Shown: positions 42,359 through 52,323 of the stretch, piece by piece
Layout of the letters: each line of letters begins with the position of its first letter
Numbering within the stretch: position 1 is the stretch's first letter
Assembly (NCBI GenBank): GCA_001769385.1
Contig: MEPB01000045.1
Location: 1-64,000 of the forward strand
DNA length: 64,000 nucleotides
Direction: 5' to 3'
Source of the DNA: Bacteroidetes bacterium RIFCSPLOWO2_12_FULL_35_15
GTDB taxonomy: Bacteria > Bacteroidota > Bacteroidia > 2-12-FULL-35-15
The notes under the pieces: model-generated
Seen by the model: only the letters and a program-made list of their open reading frames with translations
Databases searched by the model: none
What the model was told of the DNA's origin: nothing
Program-made: the position numbers and the translations under genes

Positions 42359-44995
42359 ATGAAAAAAAAACTACTTCTACTAAACGTTTTAATACTAATA
42401 GCATTAACAACGTTTGCACAAAATGGATTTACTTCTTATCCATTACCTTCAACGTTATATAGTGGAAAAAACTGCTTAAAAGTAGATGCTTCCGGAAATA
42501 AATGGATTGGTTTTTTTACAAAGGGCGCAACAAAATTTGATGGCATCAACTTCACAACTTATGACACTTTGAATTCAAGTATTGCCGCCAATCGAGTATA
42601 TGATATTGCTTTTGGAGCTGGCAACACCGTTTGGTTTGCAACATTAAAAGGCTTAAGCAAATTTGATGGTACTAACTGGACAACCTATAAAAAAATAAAT
42701 TCGGGATTGCCAAGTGATACGGTTTTAACTTTATTTGTTGATAATACAGATATTTGGATTGGGACACAAAGCGGACTTGCAAAATTAACCGGAAGCACCT
42801 GGACAGTTTACAATACTTCTAATTCAGGACTTGTAAATAATAAAGTTCTTTGTATCAATAAAGATGCATCAAATAAAATATGGGTTGGAACTCAAACGGG
42901 TTTGTCTGTAAAATCTTCTTCAAGTTGGATAACCTACAATGAAAACAATTCTTATTTTGTAAGAGACCAAGTGAATGCAATTTATACAGATAACAACATA
43001 GTATGGCTTGGTACAGAAAGTTCAGGTCTTTTTAAATTTGAGAATACTATATTTTATCCGCTACGTTCACTTTTTTCGACTCTTCAAATGAATAATCTAA
43101 TTAATCAGATAAATACAATATCAAAGGGGCCACAAAGCGGAGTTTTAGTAAATTCATTTTATGAATTTCTACCAAATCAAGTTTATCAATATATATTACC
43201 AAGTGGTTTTTCTTCTTATTTCCATACATACGATTCTTCAACTGGTCAGGTTTGGTTTATAGCGCATATCGGAGGTGGAACAAGTAATATAATTTATTCT
43301 TTTAATTATCAAAATTATACAGGAATCACCCAAGTCCCCCGATTACCAAGTGGATATAATACACTTGATATAAATGAAGTGCGTGCGGGTTTGATGAATC
43401 GCGGTGATATGTTTTGGGATATATTTGGCACCAATTATGGCCGATATGAAGTCCCAAAGAATTCCGGGAGACAGGCTGCGTTTGCATCTTGTTTATGGAT
43501 TGGAGGTATTGACAACGGTGGAACATTACATCAGGCAGCAATGACCTATCGACAAAATGCTGGCATTGATTATACTACCGGTCCATTGGATACATTATCA
43601 GGTTCAATGGATTCTGTTATATCATCAGCGTATGATAAAATATGGAAAATCGACCGACTGAATATTGAGGAGTTTAAGACCAATTTTGCCAATGGTTCTG
43701 TGCAAAATGGAACGTATGCAGTGAGTAATGATATACTCACTTGGCCTGCAATTGGCTTTGGGAATTTTACACGTAACATGGCTCCTTTTATGGATGTAAA
43801 TGGTGATGGGCTTTACAATCCATTAGCTGATGGGGATTATCCAAAAATTACCGGCGACCAAATGTGCTATTGGATTTTTAATGATAACATGATTCACGGG
43901 GAAACTGGTGCTGCGCCATTAAAAGTTGAAATACACGCTTCGGCTTATGCTTTTACCTGTCCTCAAATTACTGATAGTTTAAAAGCAATGAACTATACCA
44001 CTTTTTACAATTTTGAAATTTATAACAGAAGTTCAATTAATTATACCAATACTTATATAGGCAATTGGAATGCAGCAGATTTGGGAGACTACAAAGACGA
44101 TTATGTAGGTTCCAATCCGAATAATAATTATGGTTATGAATATAATGGGCCAGCTATTGATGGAGATGGTTCGTTGGGCAGTTATGGAGAAAAACCGCCA
44201 ATGATAAGTACAGTAATATTAAATGGCCCATTGGCTGAACAGAATGACAGTATTGATAATAACAATAATGGTGTGATTGACGAGGTAGGAGAAAAAAATT
44301 TAATGACTAGTTTTCTATATTTTAATAACACTTGGGATCCCTTGAATGGCAATCCTGCCCAAAACAGTTCCTACGATTATTATAATTATTCACATGGTAA
44401 ATGGAAAAATGGTTCTTCAATTACTTATGGAGGGAATGGTACAATAGGAACAATTCCAACGAATTTTATTTATGATGATGCTCCTGCAGGCAGTGGCTGG
44501 AATGAAACGACTGGGGGTAACGCTCCTAATGATAGAAGTTTTGTAATGGGTTGTGGCCCTTTTAATTTAAATGCAGGACAACATGTTAATTATAGTTATG
44601 CATTAGTCTGGACAAGAGATTTGGTTTCGACCTACACTATCGGAAATTTATACAACAAAAATTTAGCCGATGTAAAAAAAGTGCAGCAATGGTATGCAAC
44701 GGACAATTATCCTTCCTGTTATGATTTGCAAGCAGGAGTAAATTCAATTCCAAAAATTAATAATTCCTTTGCACTTTATCCAAACCCTGCAAACACCCAA
44801 ATAACAATAGCTTATAAAGCAGAAACAAAAAATGCACGCATAGAACTATTTAATGCTACCGGTCAAAAAATAAATTCTTTCTTTTATTTCAATCAATTGC
44901 AAACCATTGATGTCAGCGATTTTTCAAATGGATTATATTTAATAAAAATTACTGATGGAAAAAATAGTTCTGTTCAGCGTTTTGTGAAAAATTAA
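42359..44995 (+). CDS. T9SS-secreted protein with two-component-type propeller repeats
   Basis: From ATG 42359 the protein has 878 residues with signal peptide MKKKLLLLNVLILIALTTFAQ. Residues about 30-260 hold repeated WIGTQSGLAKL/WFATLKGLSKF strands of a Reg_prop-like beta-propeller. The remainder to 790 is beta-rich with a DVNGDGLYNPLADGDYP calcium-binding-like loop, and DSIDNNNNGVIDEVGE another. The last 75 residues, from LYPNPANTQIT, are a T9SS type A sorting domain. A TATATTTG box at 42330-42337 shows that the TTG at 42335 is not the start. It is a surface or released protein of unknown ligand. Confidence 0.82.
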   Translation: MKKKLLLLNVLILIALTTFAQNGFTSYPLPSTLYSGKNCLKVDASGNKWIGFFTKGATKFDGINFTTYDTLNSSIAANRVYDIAFGAGNTVWFATLKGLSKFDGTNWTTYKKINSGLPSDTVLTLFVDNTDIWIGTQSGLAKLTGSTWTVYNTSNSGLVNNKVLCINKDASNKIWVGTQTGLSVKSSSSWITYNENNSYFVRDQVNAIYTDNNIVWLGTESSGLFKFENTIFYPLRSLFSTLQMNNLINQINTISKGPQSGVLVNSFYEFLPNQVYQYILPSGFSSYFHTYDSSTGQVWFIAHIGGGTSNIIYSFNYQNYTGITQVPRLPSGYNTLDINEVRAGLMNRGDMFWDIFGTNYGRYEVPKNSGRQAAFASCLWIGGIDNGGTLHQAAMTYRQNAGIDYTTGPLDTLSGSMDSVISSAYDKIWKIDRLNIEEFKTNFANGSVQNGTYAVSNDILTWPAIGFGNFTRNMAPFMDVNGDGLYNPLADGDYPKITGDQMCYWIFNDNMIHGETGAAPLKVEIHASAYAFTCPQITDSLKAMNYTTFYNFEIYNRSSINYTNTYIGNWNAADLGDYKDDYVGSNPNNNYGYEYNGPAIDGDGSLGSYGEKPPMISTVILNGPLAEQNDSIDNNNNGVIDEVGEKNLMTSFLYFNNTWDPLNGNPAQNSSYDYYNYSHGKWKNGSSITYGGNGTIGTIPTNFIYDDAPAGSGWNETTGGNAPNDRSFVMGCGPFNLNAGQHVNYSYALVWTRDLVSTYTIGNLYNKNLADVKKVQQWYATDNYPSCYDLQAGVNSIPKINNSFALYPNPANTQITIAYKAETKNARIELFNATGQKINSFFYFNQLQTIDVSDFSNGLYLIKITDGKNSSVQRFVKN

Positions 44996-45023
44996 GGTTT
45001 AAAATTTCTAATAATCAGCTATT

Positions 45024-46643
45024 ATGAAAAAAAATTTACTCCTGTTAATCATTTTATTAATGCAATCAGCAAATTTAATTTTTGCTCAGAATCTTGATAA
45101 TACTTTTTATAAAACGTATGGTACCGGTGAAAGAGGCATATTAAATTGTACACAAGAAACATCGGATCTTGGTTTTATCTCAACAGGTAAAACAGGAAAA
45201 AGCTATCTTATCGCTGGAACATGGGAAACGTTAGATTCTTTTTTAATTACCAAAACGGATATTCACGGAAATCTTCAATGGTCGAAAAGTCTCTCGGGTT
45301 TTTATTATTCCGAAGGAATCAAGGTGCTAAAAGTAAACGAGGGTAATTATGTTGTTTTGGGATTAGGGAAATATACTAAAAATGATGTCATGCACACATT
45401 CCTTATAAAATGTGATATTTTTGGAAACATTTTATGGAAAAAAAATTATGAAAAATCTGAGAATTGTTATCCCTCGGATATTTGTAATTCTATCGATGGT
45501 GGTTTTGCAATAACTTCAACAACCTCAGATTTTACTAATAATTTTAATTTATTAAAAGTTGATTCGCTTGGAGCAGTTCAATATTCAAAAAAAGTAGTTT
45601 CTCCATTTCGAAGTTATTCTAATAACATCATTTCTACTTCTGATAATGGTTATTTATTTAATGTTGATACAGGGTTTTATTATTCACAAAGTGGTGGAAG
45701 AAGCTGGGTTAACAAAATGGATAATTCAGGTAATTTAATTTGGTCAAAAGTGTTTTTTAGCACAGGAAATACTTGCACACAATGTATTTATGAAACTTCA
45801 GACGGAAATATTTTAGTTAGAATGTCTTCATCTATTCAATATGATTCTATAAGTTATTCAAGTCGCTATCTAATTCTATTGAAATTAACTTCCGCTGGTG
45901 ATACATTGTGGACAAAAAAATATAGCTTGGGAGCTGAATACAATTTTCACATTACAGAATCGGGTGATGGAAATTATATTATTGCTTCGCCAAGTATTCA
46001 CGGAACTTATCCAAGCAAAATTTTTAAAACTGATACGTTAGGAAATATTATTTGGAATAGATTTTATAATCATACGAACAACGGATACCCTTCGGATTTA
46101 TTTCTGACTTCAATTAGTACAACTTCAGACGATGGTTATGTTTTTAGTGGCGAATCAAATCGAGTGACAATGCAAAATTCAGGTAACGGTTTTTTGATCA
46201 AAACAGATTCTTTAGGACTACTAAATTGTAATAATTACTCTTATACTATTACAATATTTGATTCGTCAGATGTTAAATATTCGAATTCTACACTGACATT
46301 TGATACCACATATTATGCAACCAATAGTTTGTTAAATGTGATAAATAAACCTATTATGTCATATACCTATTGTGAAACCATTGGTATTGAAGAAACTGTT
46401 TTTTCAGTGAATGGATTTTCACTTTATCCAAACCCTGCTAACACCCAAATAACAATAGCTTATAAAGCAGAAGCAAAAAATGCACGAATAGAACTATTTA
46501 ATGCTACCGGTCAAAAAATAAATTCATTTATTTATTTCAATCAAAACCCAACTATTGATATCAGTGATTTTGCAAATGGATTGTATTTGGTAAAAATTAC
46601 TGATGGAAAAAATAGTTGGGTACAGCGGTTTGTGAAAAATTAG
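45024..46643 (+). CDS. T9SS-secreted repeat protein
   Basis: A signal peptide (MKKNLLLLIILLMQSANLIFAQ) precedes about 430 residues of recurring blocks such as ETSDLGFISTG, SIDGGFAITST, TTSDDGYVFSG and KTDSLGLL. These are typical of propeller-like T9SS cargo proteins in Bacteroidota. The final 75 residues are a type A sorting domain almost the same, also in DNA, as that of the preceding gene, though the bodies are unrelated. The gene starts 28 bases after its neighbour, so the two are probably cotranscribed. Confidence 0.82.
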   Translation: MKKNLLLLIILLMQSANLIFAQNLDNTFYKTYGTGERGILNCTQETSDLGFISTGKTGKSYLIAGTWETLDSFLITKTDIHGNLQWSKSLSGFYYSEGIKVLKVNEGNYVVLGLGKYTKNDVMHTFLIKCDIFGNILWKKNYEKSENCYPSDICNSIDGGFAITSTTSDFTNNFNLLKVDSLGAVQYSKKVVSPFRSYSNNIISTSDNGYLFNVDTGFYYSQSGGRSWVNKMDNSGNLIWSKVFFSTGNTCTQCIYETSDGNILVRMSSSIQYDSISYSSRYLILLKLTSAGDTLWTKKYSLGAEYNFHITESGDGNYIIASPSIHGTYPSKIFKTDTLGNIIWNRFYNHTNNGYPSDLFLTSISTTSDDGYVFSGESNRVTMQNSGNGFLIKTDSLGLLNCNNYSYTITIFDSSDVKYSNSTLTFDTTYYATNSLLNVINKPIMSYTYCETIGIEETVFSVNGFSLYPNPANTQITIAYKAEAKNARIELFNATGQKINSFIYFNQNPTIDISDFANGLYLVKITDGKNSWVQRFVKN

Positions 46644-46718
46644 AATTAAATTTGCAGCAAAGAAGGAATATGTGTAAATGAATTTTTTACACCAATAAAC
46701 AAGTGAACTAATTAACCA

Positions 46719-47525
46719 ATGCTTCACTACGCTGAATTCAAAAAAATAAAAGTGCGCTACAGCGATGTAGGAAAAGGCCGTGTAATCGTACTATTGCATG
46801 GCTTTTTATGTTCTCATGAAATTTGGGAGGATACCATTAAAAAACTTTCAAGAAAATTTCGTGTAATCGCAATTGATCTTCCCGGACATGGTGAAACACC
46901 TTGTATTGGTTATTATCACCCCATGGAATTGTTGGCGCAAAGTGTAAAAGCAGTAGTAGATAAAATTGGAGTAAGACGTTATCTCGTTGTTGGTCATTCC
47001 ATGGGAGGATATGCTGCATTGGCTTTTGCTGAATTGTATCCCGAAAATGTAAGTGGATTATGTTTATTTCATTCTACTGCTTATGCGGATGCAGAAGACA
47101 AGAAAAAAGATCGGGAACGTGTAATTCGTTTGGTAAAAAAAGAGCACAGACATTATGTTGCCGAAGTGGTGACTTCTTTATTTGCTCCTGAAAACTTAGA
47201 AAGGTTAAAACCACAAGTTGAAAAAGTAAAACGCATTGCAGCCAATGTTTCCAAGCAAGCCATTATAAATAGTTTAGAAGGAATGAAGGAACGAAAAAGC
47301 CGTGATCTGATTTTGAAATTTGCAGAATATCCTGTTCTGTTTATTGTCGGGAAAAAGGATGCTGTAATAAATTTTGAAACCATGTATCCTCAAATGGGAT
47401 TGTGTAAATATCCATCCGTATTAATGCTCGAAGAATCCGGTCACATGGGTTTTTATGAAGCACCTAAAGAAACCGCTAAAGAGTTAAAAGAATTTGCAAT
47501 ACGATGTTTTAGGAATAAGTTTTAA
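46719..47525 (+). CDS. Alpha/beta hydrolase
   Basis: This 268-residue cytosolic protein has the oxyanion segment LLHGFLCSHEIW, DLPGHGET, the nucleophile elbow GHSMGGYAA and a late His in ESGHMGFYE. The Asp is likely in VGKKDAVINF. It looks like an esterase or related hydrolase; MenH- and BioH-like enzymes have the same layout, but no pathway gene is adjacent to decide. It lacks a signal peptide. Confidence 0.85.
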   Translation: MLHYAEFKKIKVRYSDVGKGRVIVLLHGFLCSHEIWEDTIKKLSRKFRVIAIDLPGHGETPCIGYYHPMELLAQSVKAVVDKIGVRRYLVVGHSMGGYAALAFAELYPENVSGLCLFHSTAYADAEDKKKDRERVIRLVKKEHRHYVAEVVTSLFAPENLERLKPQVEKVKRIAANVSKQAIINSLEGMKERKSRDLILKFAEYPVLFIVGKKDAVINFETMYPQMGLCKYPSVLMLEESGHMGFYEAPKETAKELKEFAIRCFRNKF

Positions 47526-47551
47526 AATTTTGCACTTGCCATATTTGACAA

Positions 47552-47637
47552 CATTGCCAGGAACAATCTGCGTTGAAGCAGACACTCAATCTCCACGTAA
47601 AGCATTGTTTGTAGATTGCTTCTTTCCTAGCAATGAC
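47552..47637. repeat. Diverged CATTGC-type extragenic palindrome
   Basis: The outer arms CATTGCCAGGAACAATCT and, on the other strand, CATTGCTAGGAAAGAAGCAA form an imperfect palindrome related to the copy at 63227-63313. It lies between the hydrolase stop and the terminator of the small convergent gene. Confidence 0.6.
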
Positions 47638-47660
47638 TAAAAAGTTGTAATTTTCTTTTA

Positions 47661-47699
47661 AAAATAAAAAGCTGCAACCTTTTTCAAGATCACAGCTTT
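47661..47699 (-). terminator. Terminator of the 56-residue membrane protein gene
   Basis: On the minus strand AAAGCTGTGATCTT pairs with AAGGTTGCAGCTTT (including G-T pairs) and is followed by a T-rich run. It starts about 39 bases after the small gene's stop. Confidence 0.68.
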
Positions 47700-47737
47700 C
47701 TCTCTAAACAAAACAAACAAACAAAAACTATTTATTA

Positions 47738-47908
47738 TTAAAATGCACTGTAAATGCTGTAAAAAATAATTGCTATTGTTGCTATTGCTAGCAGAATGGT
47801 TACGGTTTCGATACCTTCTTCGTGGTAATGATGACGGTGGCGGATTGCTGATTTTTTATTCATGGCTTTTAAGATTAAATTGTTAGACTTGAGTAGTAAT
47901 GTTGCCAT
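47738..47908 (-). CDS. 56-residue His-rich single-pass membrane protein
   Basis: A short frame on the minus strand runs from ATG 47908 to TAA 47738. The first 15 residues (MATLLLKSNNLILKA) lead to KKSAIRHRHHYHEEGIE, a basic and His-rich segment, and then one membrane helix, TVTILLAIATIAIIFYSIY. The start is preceded by A-rich DNA; an internal ATG at 47863 would give a 41-residue form. A terminator follows. I do not recognise a family. The layout (His cluster next to a helix) could mean metal binding or a small regulatory membrane protein; both are guesses. Confidence 0.62.
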   Translation of the reverse strand: MATLLLKSNNLILKAMNKKSAIRHRHHYHEEGIETVTILLAIATIAIIFYSIYSAF

Positions 47909-48216
47909 TTTTTTATTTTTTTATGTTATTTTTTTAATCTGGTTTTTTGATTTTAATTTTTCAAGAAAAATTAAGGTGCGGGTGTTTGCTAATTAAATAA
48001 ACAACATCCCCATGTGCCAATTAATTTTTTGCAAAACCCGACACCTGCTCTTGTTTTTAATTCAAAGGTTTTTATTTTTCCTTTTGAATTGTGTAAATCA
48101 GTTTTTTGAATGAACTTCTACACAATATTACGTTAGAATGCAAAGCAAGTAAACCCACAATGAGTGGGTGACGGTTTTATTTATTTAACGGTGGTATTTT
48201 TGAGGTGAGTGGTAAA
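47909..48216. other. Intergenic region with possible structured segment
   Basis: No gene is seen here. CGGGTGTTTGC (47979-47989) and GCAAAACCCG (48031-48040) can form a 10-bp stem with one bulge around AT-rich DNA, and TTAATTTTT/AAAAATTAA forms an inverted repeat at 47953-47974. They could belong to the 5' region of the small minus-strand gene or end the LytTR gene transcript. Confidence 0.35.
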
Positions 48217-48966
48217 CTAGATCTGAGCTAATTTTTGCAAAAAGTCGTTTTTATTTCTTCTGGAGACCTCTACCTGTGAATTATCAGACATAATAACGTA
48301 TCCTCCTTCGCCTTTCAGATATTTTTTTACATGTTGCAGGTTGATGAGGTGGGAGCGATGGATACGAAAAAAATTATCATCGGCAAATAGCTGTTCGTAT
48401 TCGCCAAGTGTGCGTGATGCTACTATTTTTTTGCCGGAAGTAAGAATAAAAAAAGTATAATTTCCATCAGAATCACAGCGGATAATATCAGCAAGATTTA
48501 TGAATATTAATCCATCGCCATCAGGGATACCCACTTTTTTTAGTTTGTTTTCGGGCTTTAAATTGTTGAGCAAGGTTTTAAATTTTTTGTCCAACATGTT
48601 TTTTTGTCCCGATTTTTCTTCATATCGTTTTACGGCAAGTACTAATTCTTCCGGATCGATAGGTTTTAATATATAATCAATGGCGCTGAATTTAATGGCC
48701 TTAATGGCATAATGGTCGTAAGCAGTGGTAAAAATAATATCGAAATCAATTTCTTTAATTTTTTCCAATAAGTCGAAAGCATTGCCGTTGGGCATTTCAA
48801 TATCTAAAAATACGAGATCGGGATGTAAATTAATGATTGCTTCATAAGCGCTTAGCATGGAGTCTGCTTTCGCAACTATTTGAACAGCGCTGCAATTTTT
48901 TTCCAACATTTTCGATAATGATTCGCGTGCACCTAATTCATCATCAACTATTATAGCTTTTATCAT
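48217..48966 (-). CDS. LytTR-family response regulator
   Basis: The 249-residue protein has a receiver domain with D8-D9 and the phosphorylation site D55 in LVFLDIEMPNG, KPID near residue 102, then a LytTR DNA-binding domain (about 145-245, FRIHRSHLINLQHVKKY). It lies 97 bases after a propeller-type histidine kinase on the same strand; the kinase (PF06580-type) and LytTR regulators normally work as pairs. Targets are unknown. Confidence 0.92.
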   Translation of the reverse strand: MIKAIIVDDELGARESLSKMLEKNCSAVQIVAKADSMLSAYEAIINLHPDLVFLDIEMPNGNAFDLLEKIKEIDFDIIFTTAYDHYAIKAIKFSAIDYILKPIDPEELVLAVKRYEEKSGQKNMLDKKFKTLLNNLKPENKLKKVGIPDGDGLIFINLADIIRCDSDGNYTFFILTSGKKIVASRTLGEYEQLFADDNFFRIHRSHLINLQHVKKYLKGEGGYVIMSDNSQVEVSRRNKNDFLQKLAQI

Positions 48967-49063
48967 ATACTTTGGAGTTTATGTTTTCGTATAAACGAAG
49001 AAGAACGAATTTACGAAATAATTAGTATTGCTGCTTCTTTACGTATTTGAAAATGATAAGTAA

Positions 49064-52030
49064 TTATTGTTCTGTTGTTTCGAGCGGAATAACCAACCGT
49101 ACCTTTGTCCCTGCCGGCTCACCGTTAGCAAACAGGTCAATTATCTCCGCATAGATGGTACTGTTTAAACTTTCATTTAAAATATCTAATCGTTCTTTTG
49201 TAATGCTCATTCCCATTGATTTATGCTGCGTTACACGATTCCTTTTAAACTCTTTTGCTTTTTCGCGCCCAATGCCATTGTCTTCAACGGTACATAAAAT
49301 GGTATCCGCTTGTTTTTCTAAAGTGATTGCAATTTTTCCGCAACCCTGTTTTGGTAATAAGCCATGAACAATAGCATTTTCAACGTATGGTTGAATCAGC
49401 ATAGATGGAATACGGTCATAATATTGATCAATAGCAGGGTCAACAGTAATTGTATATTCGAATTTTTTATCGAAACGCATTATTTCCAATTCCAGATATA
49501 GATTTAGCGCATTTAATTCTTCGGAAACTGCAATTACCTGTTGTTTGGAGTTATCCATTATTTTGCGCATGAGTTTAGCAAACTTTGATAAATATTTTAT
49601 GGCAGCATCGGTATCATTATTTGAAATGTAATGTTGAATAGAGCTGAGGGTATTAAAAATAAAATGCGGATTCATTTGTGCACGTAAGGCTTGCGACTCT
49701 ATGTATGCTATTTTTTTATTGATCTCTGTTTTCGCTTTTTCTGCATTTTTTATTTTCCGGATACGCATACGGATCACTAAAAGTAATGCAAACGAAAACA
49801 GAAGGATGGTTGAAACAATGAATCCCCATGTTTTCCAGAAAGGTATGTTAATTGTAAACGAAAAGTTTACAGGCGTTTCATTCCATATTCCTTCGTTGTT
49901 ACAACTTTTTACTTTAAAAGTGTAGGTTCCGGGAGGAAGGTTTGAATAGGTTGTTAATCGTTCTTTTGATGGAGGGGACCATTTTTTTTCAAAGCCTTTC
50001 AGTATATGTGAATATTTAACTTTTGCCGGATTTGTCAGACAAATACCGGAAAATTCAAATGTGATATTATTATCGTTATAATTTAAATGAATATTATTTG
50101 TTAAAAGGGTATCTTCATAAAACAGATGAAATCCGGTAATGCTGGTTTTTGATTCTTCTTTATTTTCGATGTATTCCTTCGGATCATATTTGATCAGGCC
50201 ATAAACAGTACCAAACCATATTGAACCATCTTTGTCAACATATCCTCCGGAGTTACACTCAACCCCTGTAAATCCTTCTTCTTTACCAAAAGGGATAATG
50301 TTTTTTTCTCCCGTTTTTTTAAATTGTTGAATGTTTATTTTGTTTAATCCTTGATTGGTACCTGCCCAAATTTCATTTTCTGTTTTACCAAAAAGGAGAG
50401 AATATACTAAGTCGGAACTCATTCCATCCGATTGATTAAAATTAGCGAGTTTTTTTTCTGGCGATGAAGGATTGAACATCCAAACGCCATCCAGTGTTCC
50501 AAAATAGAGATTGCCATCCCTGTCAATGAGCGATGCCAGATACGAATCATTTTTTAATCCTAATTGCTCCGAACATTCGGTAAATGTTTTTCCATCGTAT
50601 TTAATTAAACCGCCCAAATAGGTTCCGATCCAAAGAGTTCCTTGTTTGTCTTCTACAAATGACCAGACACTATACGTGTTATTGCGACATTTTGGTTTGT
50701 AATGTGTAAATATCTTTCCATCATATTTAAACAACTCATTATTCCCACCGAGCCATAAATTATTTTTTGAGTCCTTATACAAACAATTGATATCGTTCGT
50801 GAAAACTCCTGTCGAATCAGATTTTTTTGAAAATGTTTTACCGTCATAAAGATACAATCCTGCATCAGTTCCAATCCATAGATTGCCAGGTGAGTATTCA
50901 AAAATGGCATTTACGGTACTGGCTTTTAATCCACTATTTTCGTTTAGTTGACTAAAATGATTATCGATGTATTTATATAAACCACCACCTTTTGAACCTA
51001 CCCAAAGTGAATTTTTTGAATCACGGGTAATACCAAAAATAAAGTTACTGGTCAAGCCGTCATGTATTCCGTAGCTGACAAAAGGATTACCTCGGTATTT
51101 GAACAGTCCGGCATAGGTGCCAATCCATAAATTACGCTCAAAATCCTGATAAAGACAACCTATCAAATTGCTATTTTGATCTCTGCGAAGAGAATAGCTT
51201 GAAAATATTTCGTTCTCAAATTTTACTAATCCTTTGCTTGTTCCAAGCCAGATGGTGTTTTTATAATCAATCAGAATGGAGGTGAGCGAGTTATCTATTA
51301 AGCCTTGTTCTTGAGTATAGGTAGTAAATTTGTTGTTGTTGAATTTGCACAAGCCATTTGTGGTGGCGATCCAAATAGCATTTTGCTTGTCTTCTGAAAT
51401 TCCGGTTATGTTATTGGTAGATAACCCATTTTTTGTGGTGTAATTTAAAAAATGTTTGCCATCAAAAACACTTATGCCCTCCGTTGTTCCAATCCAAATA
51501 GTACCTGATTTGTCTTGAAAAAAACATTGAATGGAATTTCCAACGAGTCCATCTTTTTTTGTAAAATTTATAAATGTCCCATCCGTTAATTTACTCAAAC
51601 CATTGTCGGTTCCAAACCATAAATTACCTTTTGAATCTTTAAAGGAAGTGGTGATGTTATTACTAATTAACCCGTATTTAGTGGTAAATCCGGTAAATGT
51701 TTTGCCGTCAAATTTATTAATTCCTGCAATAGTACCTATCCATAAATTTCCTTGATTGTCTTCTGTGATACAGGTTACCGAGTGATTGAGTAAGCCGTTT
51801 TTCGGAGTGTAATTCGTAAAAGAATTTCCATCAAACTTACTTAATCCACCATAGCCGCCAGACCATAAATTACCATTTCTATCCTGGAAAATTGTTGAAA
51901 CATCAACAAAAGGCAAGCCATCTTCAACGGAGTAATTTAGAAAATGATAGGATTGCGCAACACTGTAATTAGTGAGCAACGTAAGTGTGAATACACAAAA
52001 AAATAAAAAAATGTTCCTTGCTTTTTGCAT
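49064..52030 (-). CDS. Two-component-propeller sensor histidine kinase
   Basis: From ATG 52030 the 988-residue protein has a signal peptide (MQKARNIFLFFCVFTLTLLT) and about 600 residues of Reg_prop repeats (WIGTxxGLxKFxG units), making two seven-bladed propellers in the periplasm. A Y_Y_Y domain follows (about 650-725), then one membrane helix near 733-755, and a LytS-type histidine kinase with H789 in QMNPHFIFNTLSSIQHY and a GHKL ATPase (VENAIVHGLLPK, VEDNGIGR). The layout is that of hybrid two-component sensors but without a receiver; the regulator is the next gene. A start at 52057 is less likely because a -7 box overlaps it. Confidence 0.9.
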   Translation of the reverse strand: MQKARNIFLFFCVFTLTLLTNYSVAQSYHFLNYSVEDGLPFVDVSTIFQDRNGNLWSGGYGGLSKFDGNSFTNYTPKNGLLNHSVTCITEDNQGNLWIGTIAGINKFDGKTFTGFTTKYGLISNNITTSFKDSKGNLWFGTDNGLSKLTDGTFINFTKKDGLVGNSIQCFFQDKSGTIWIGTTEGISVFDGKHFLNYTTKNGLSTNNITGISEDKQNAIWIATTNGLCKFNNNKFTTYTQEQGLIDNSLTSILIDYKNTIWLGTSKGLVKFENEIFSSYSLRRDQNSNLIGCLYQDFERNLWIGTYAGLFKYRGNPFVSYGIHDGLTSNFIFGITRDSKNSLWVGSKGGGLYKYIDNHFSQLNENSGLKASTVNAIFEYSPGNLWIGTDAGLYLYDGKTFSKKSDSTGVFTNDINCLYKDSKNNLWLGGNNELFKYDGKIFTHYKPKCRNNTYSVWSFVEDKQGTLWIGTYLGGLIKYDGKTFTECSEQLGLKNDSYLASLIDRDGNLYFGTLDGVWMFNPSSPEKKLANFNQSDGMSSDLVYSLLFGKTENEIWAGTNQGLNKINIQQFKKTGEKNIIPFGKEEGFTGVECNSGGYVDKDGSIWFGTVYGLIKYDPKEYIENKEESKTSITGFHLFYEDTLLTNNIHLNYNDNNITFEFSGICLTNPAKVKYSHILKGFEKKWSPPSKERLTTYSNLPPGTYTFKVKSCNNEGIWNETPVNFSFTINIPFWKTWGFIVSTILLFSFALLLVIRMRIRKIKNAEKAKTEINKKIAYIESQALRAQMNPHFIFNTLSSIQHYISNNDTDAAIKYLSKFAKLMRKIMDNSKQQVIAVSEELNALNLYLELEIMRFDKKFEYTITVDPAIDQYYDRIPSMLIQPYVENAIVHGLLPKQGCGKIAITLEKQADTILCTVEDNGIGREKAKEFKRNRVTQHKSMGMSITKERLDILNESLNSTIYAEIIDLFANGEPAGTKVRLVIPLETTEQ

Positions 52031-52054
52031 AAAGCAAATTAAAAATGATTCATT

Positions 52055-52062
52055 CAAAGATA
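52055..52062 (-). promoter_or_regulatory. -7 element upstream of the propeller kinase
   Basis: TATCTTTG on the minus strand fits TAnnTTTG. No -33 TTG is found at the usual spacing. Its place at 52055-52062 makes ATG 52030, not 52057, the likely start. Confidence 0.45.
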
Positions 52063-52192
52063 GAAAGGTTCTGGAATATTTGTTCCTGGGTTTCTTTTTT
52101 TTATTGAATCCGTAGGATTCATAGATATAACAGCATTATGCATTATATAATCTAATCAGGGCGAATGTTTTTTATTCCTATTACTATTTTGT

Positions 52193-52308
52193 CAATTTCG
52201 ACCCCTTCGACTTTGCTCAGGATAACTCCGGGGAAATCTCTTTTTTTATAATTTCATTAAGATTTCTTCTGCAGTCGAAATGAAATATAAAGCATTTTGA
52301 ATGAAATT
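52193..52308. repeat. Extragenic palindrome-type repeat (CTTCGACTTTGCTCAGG)
   Basis: Contains ccccttcgactttgctcagg and ends with cagtcgaaatgaaat, a loose inverted arrangement. The same repeat type, diverged, occupies 55905-55993. It fills the space between the kinase start region and the thiL stop. Confidence 0.6.
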
Positions 52309-52323
52309 TAAACAGGCTCATAA

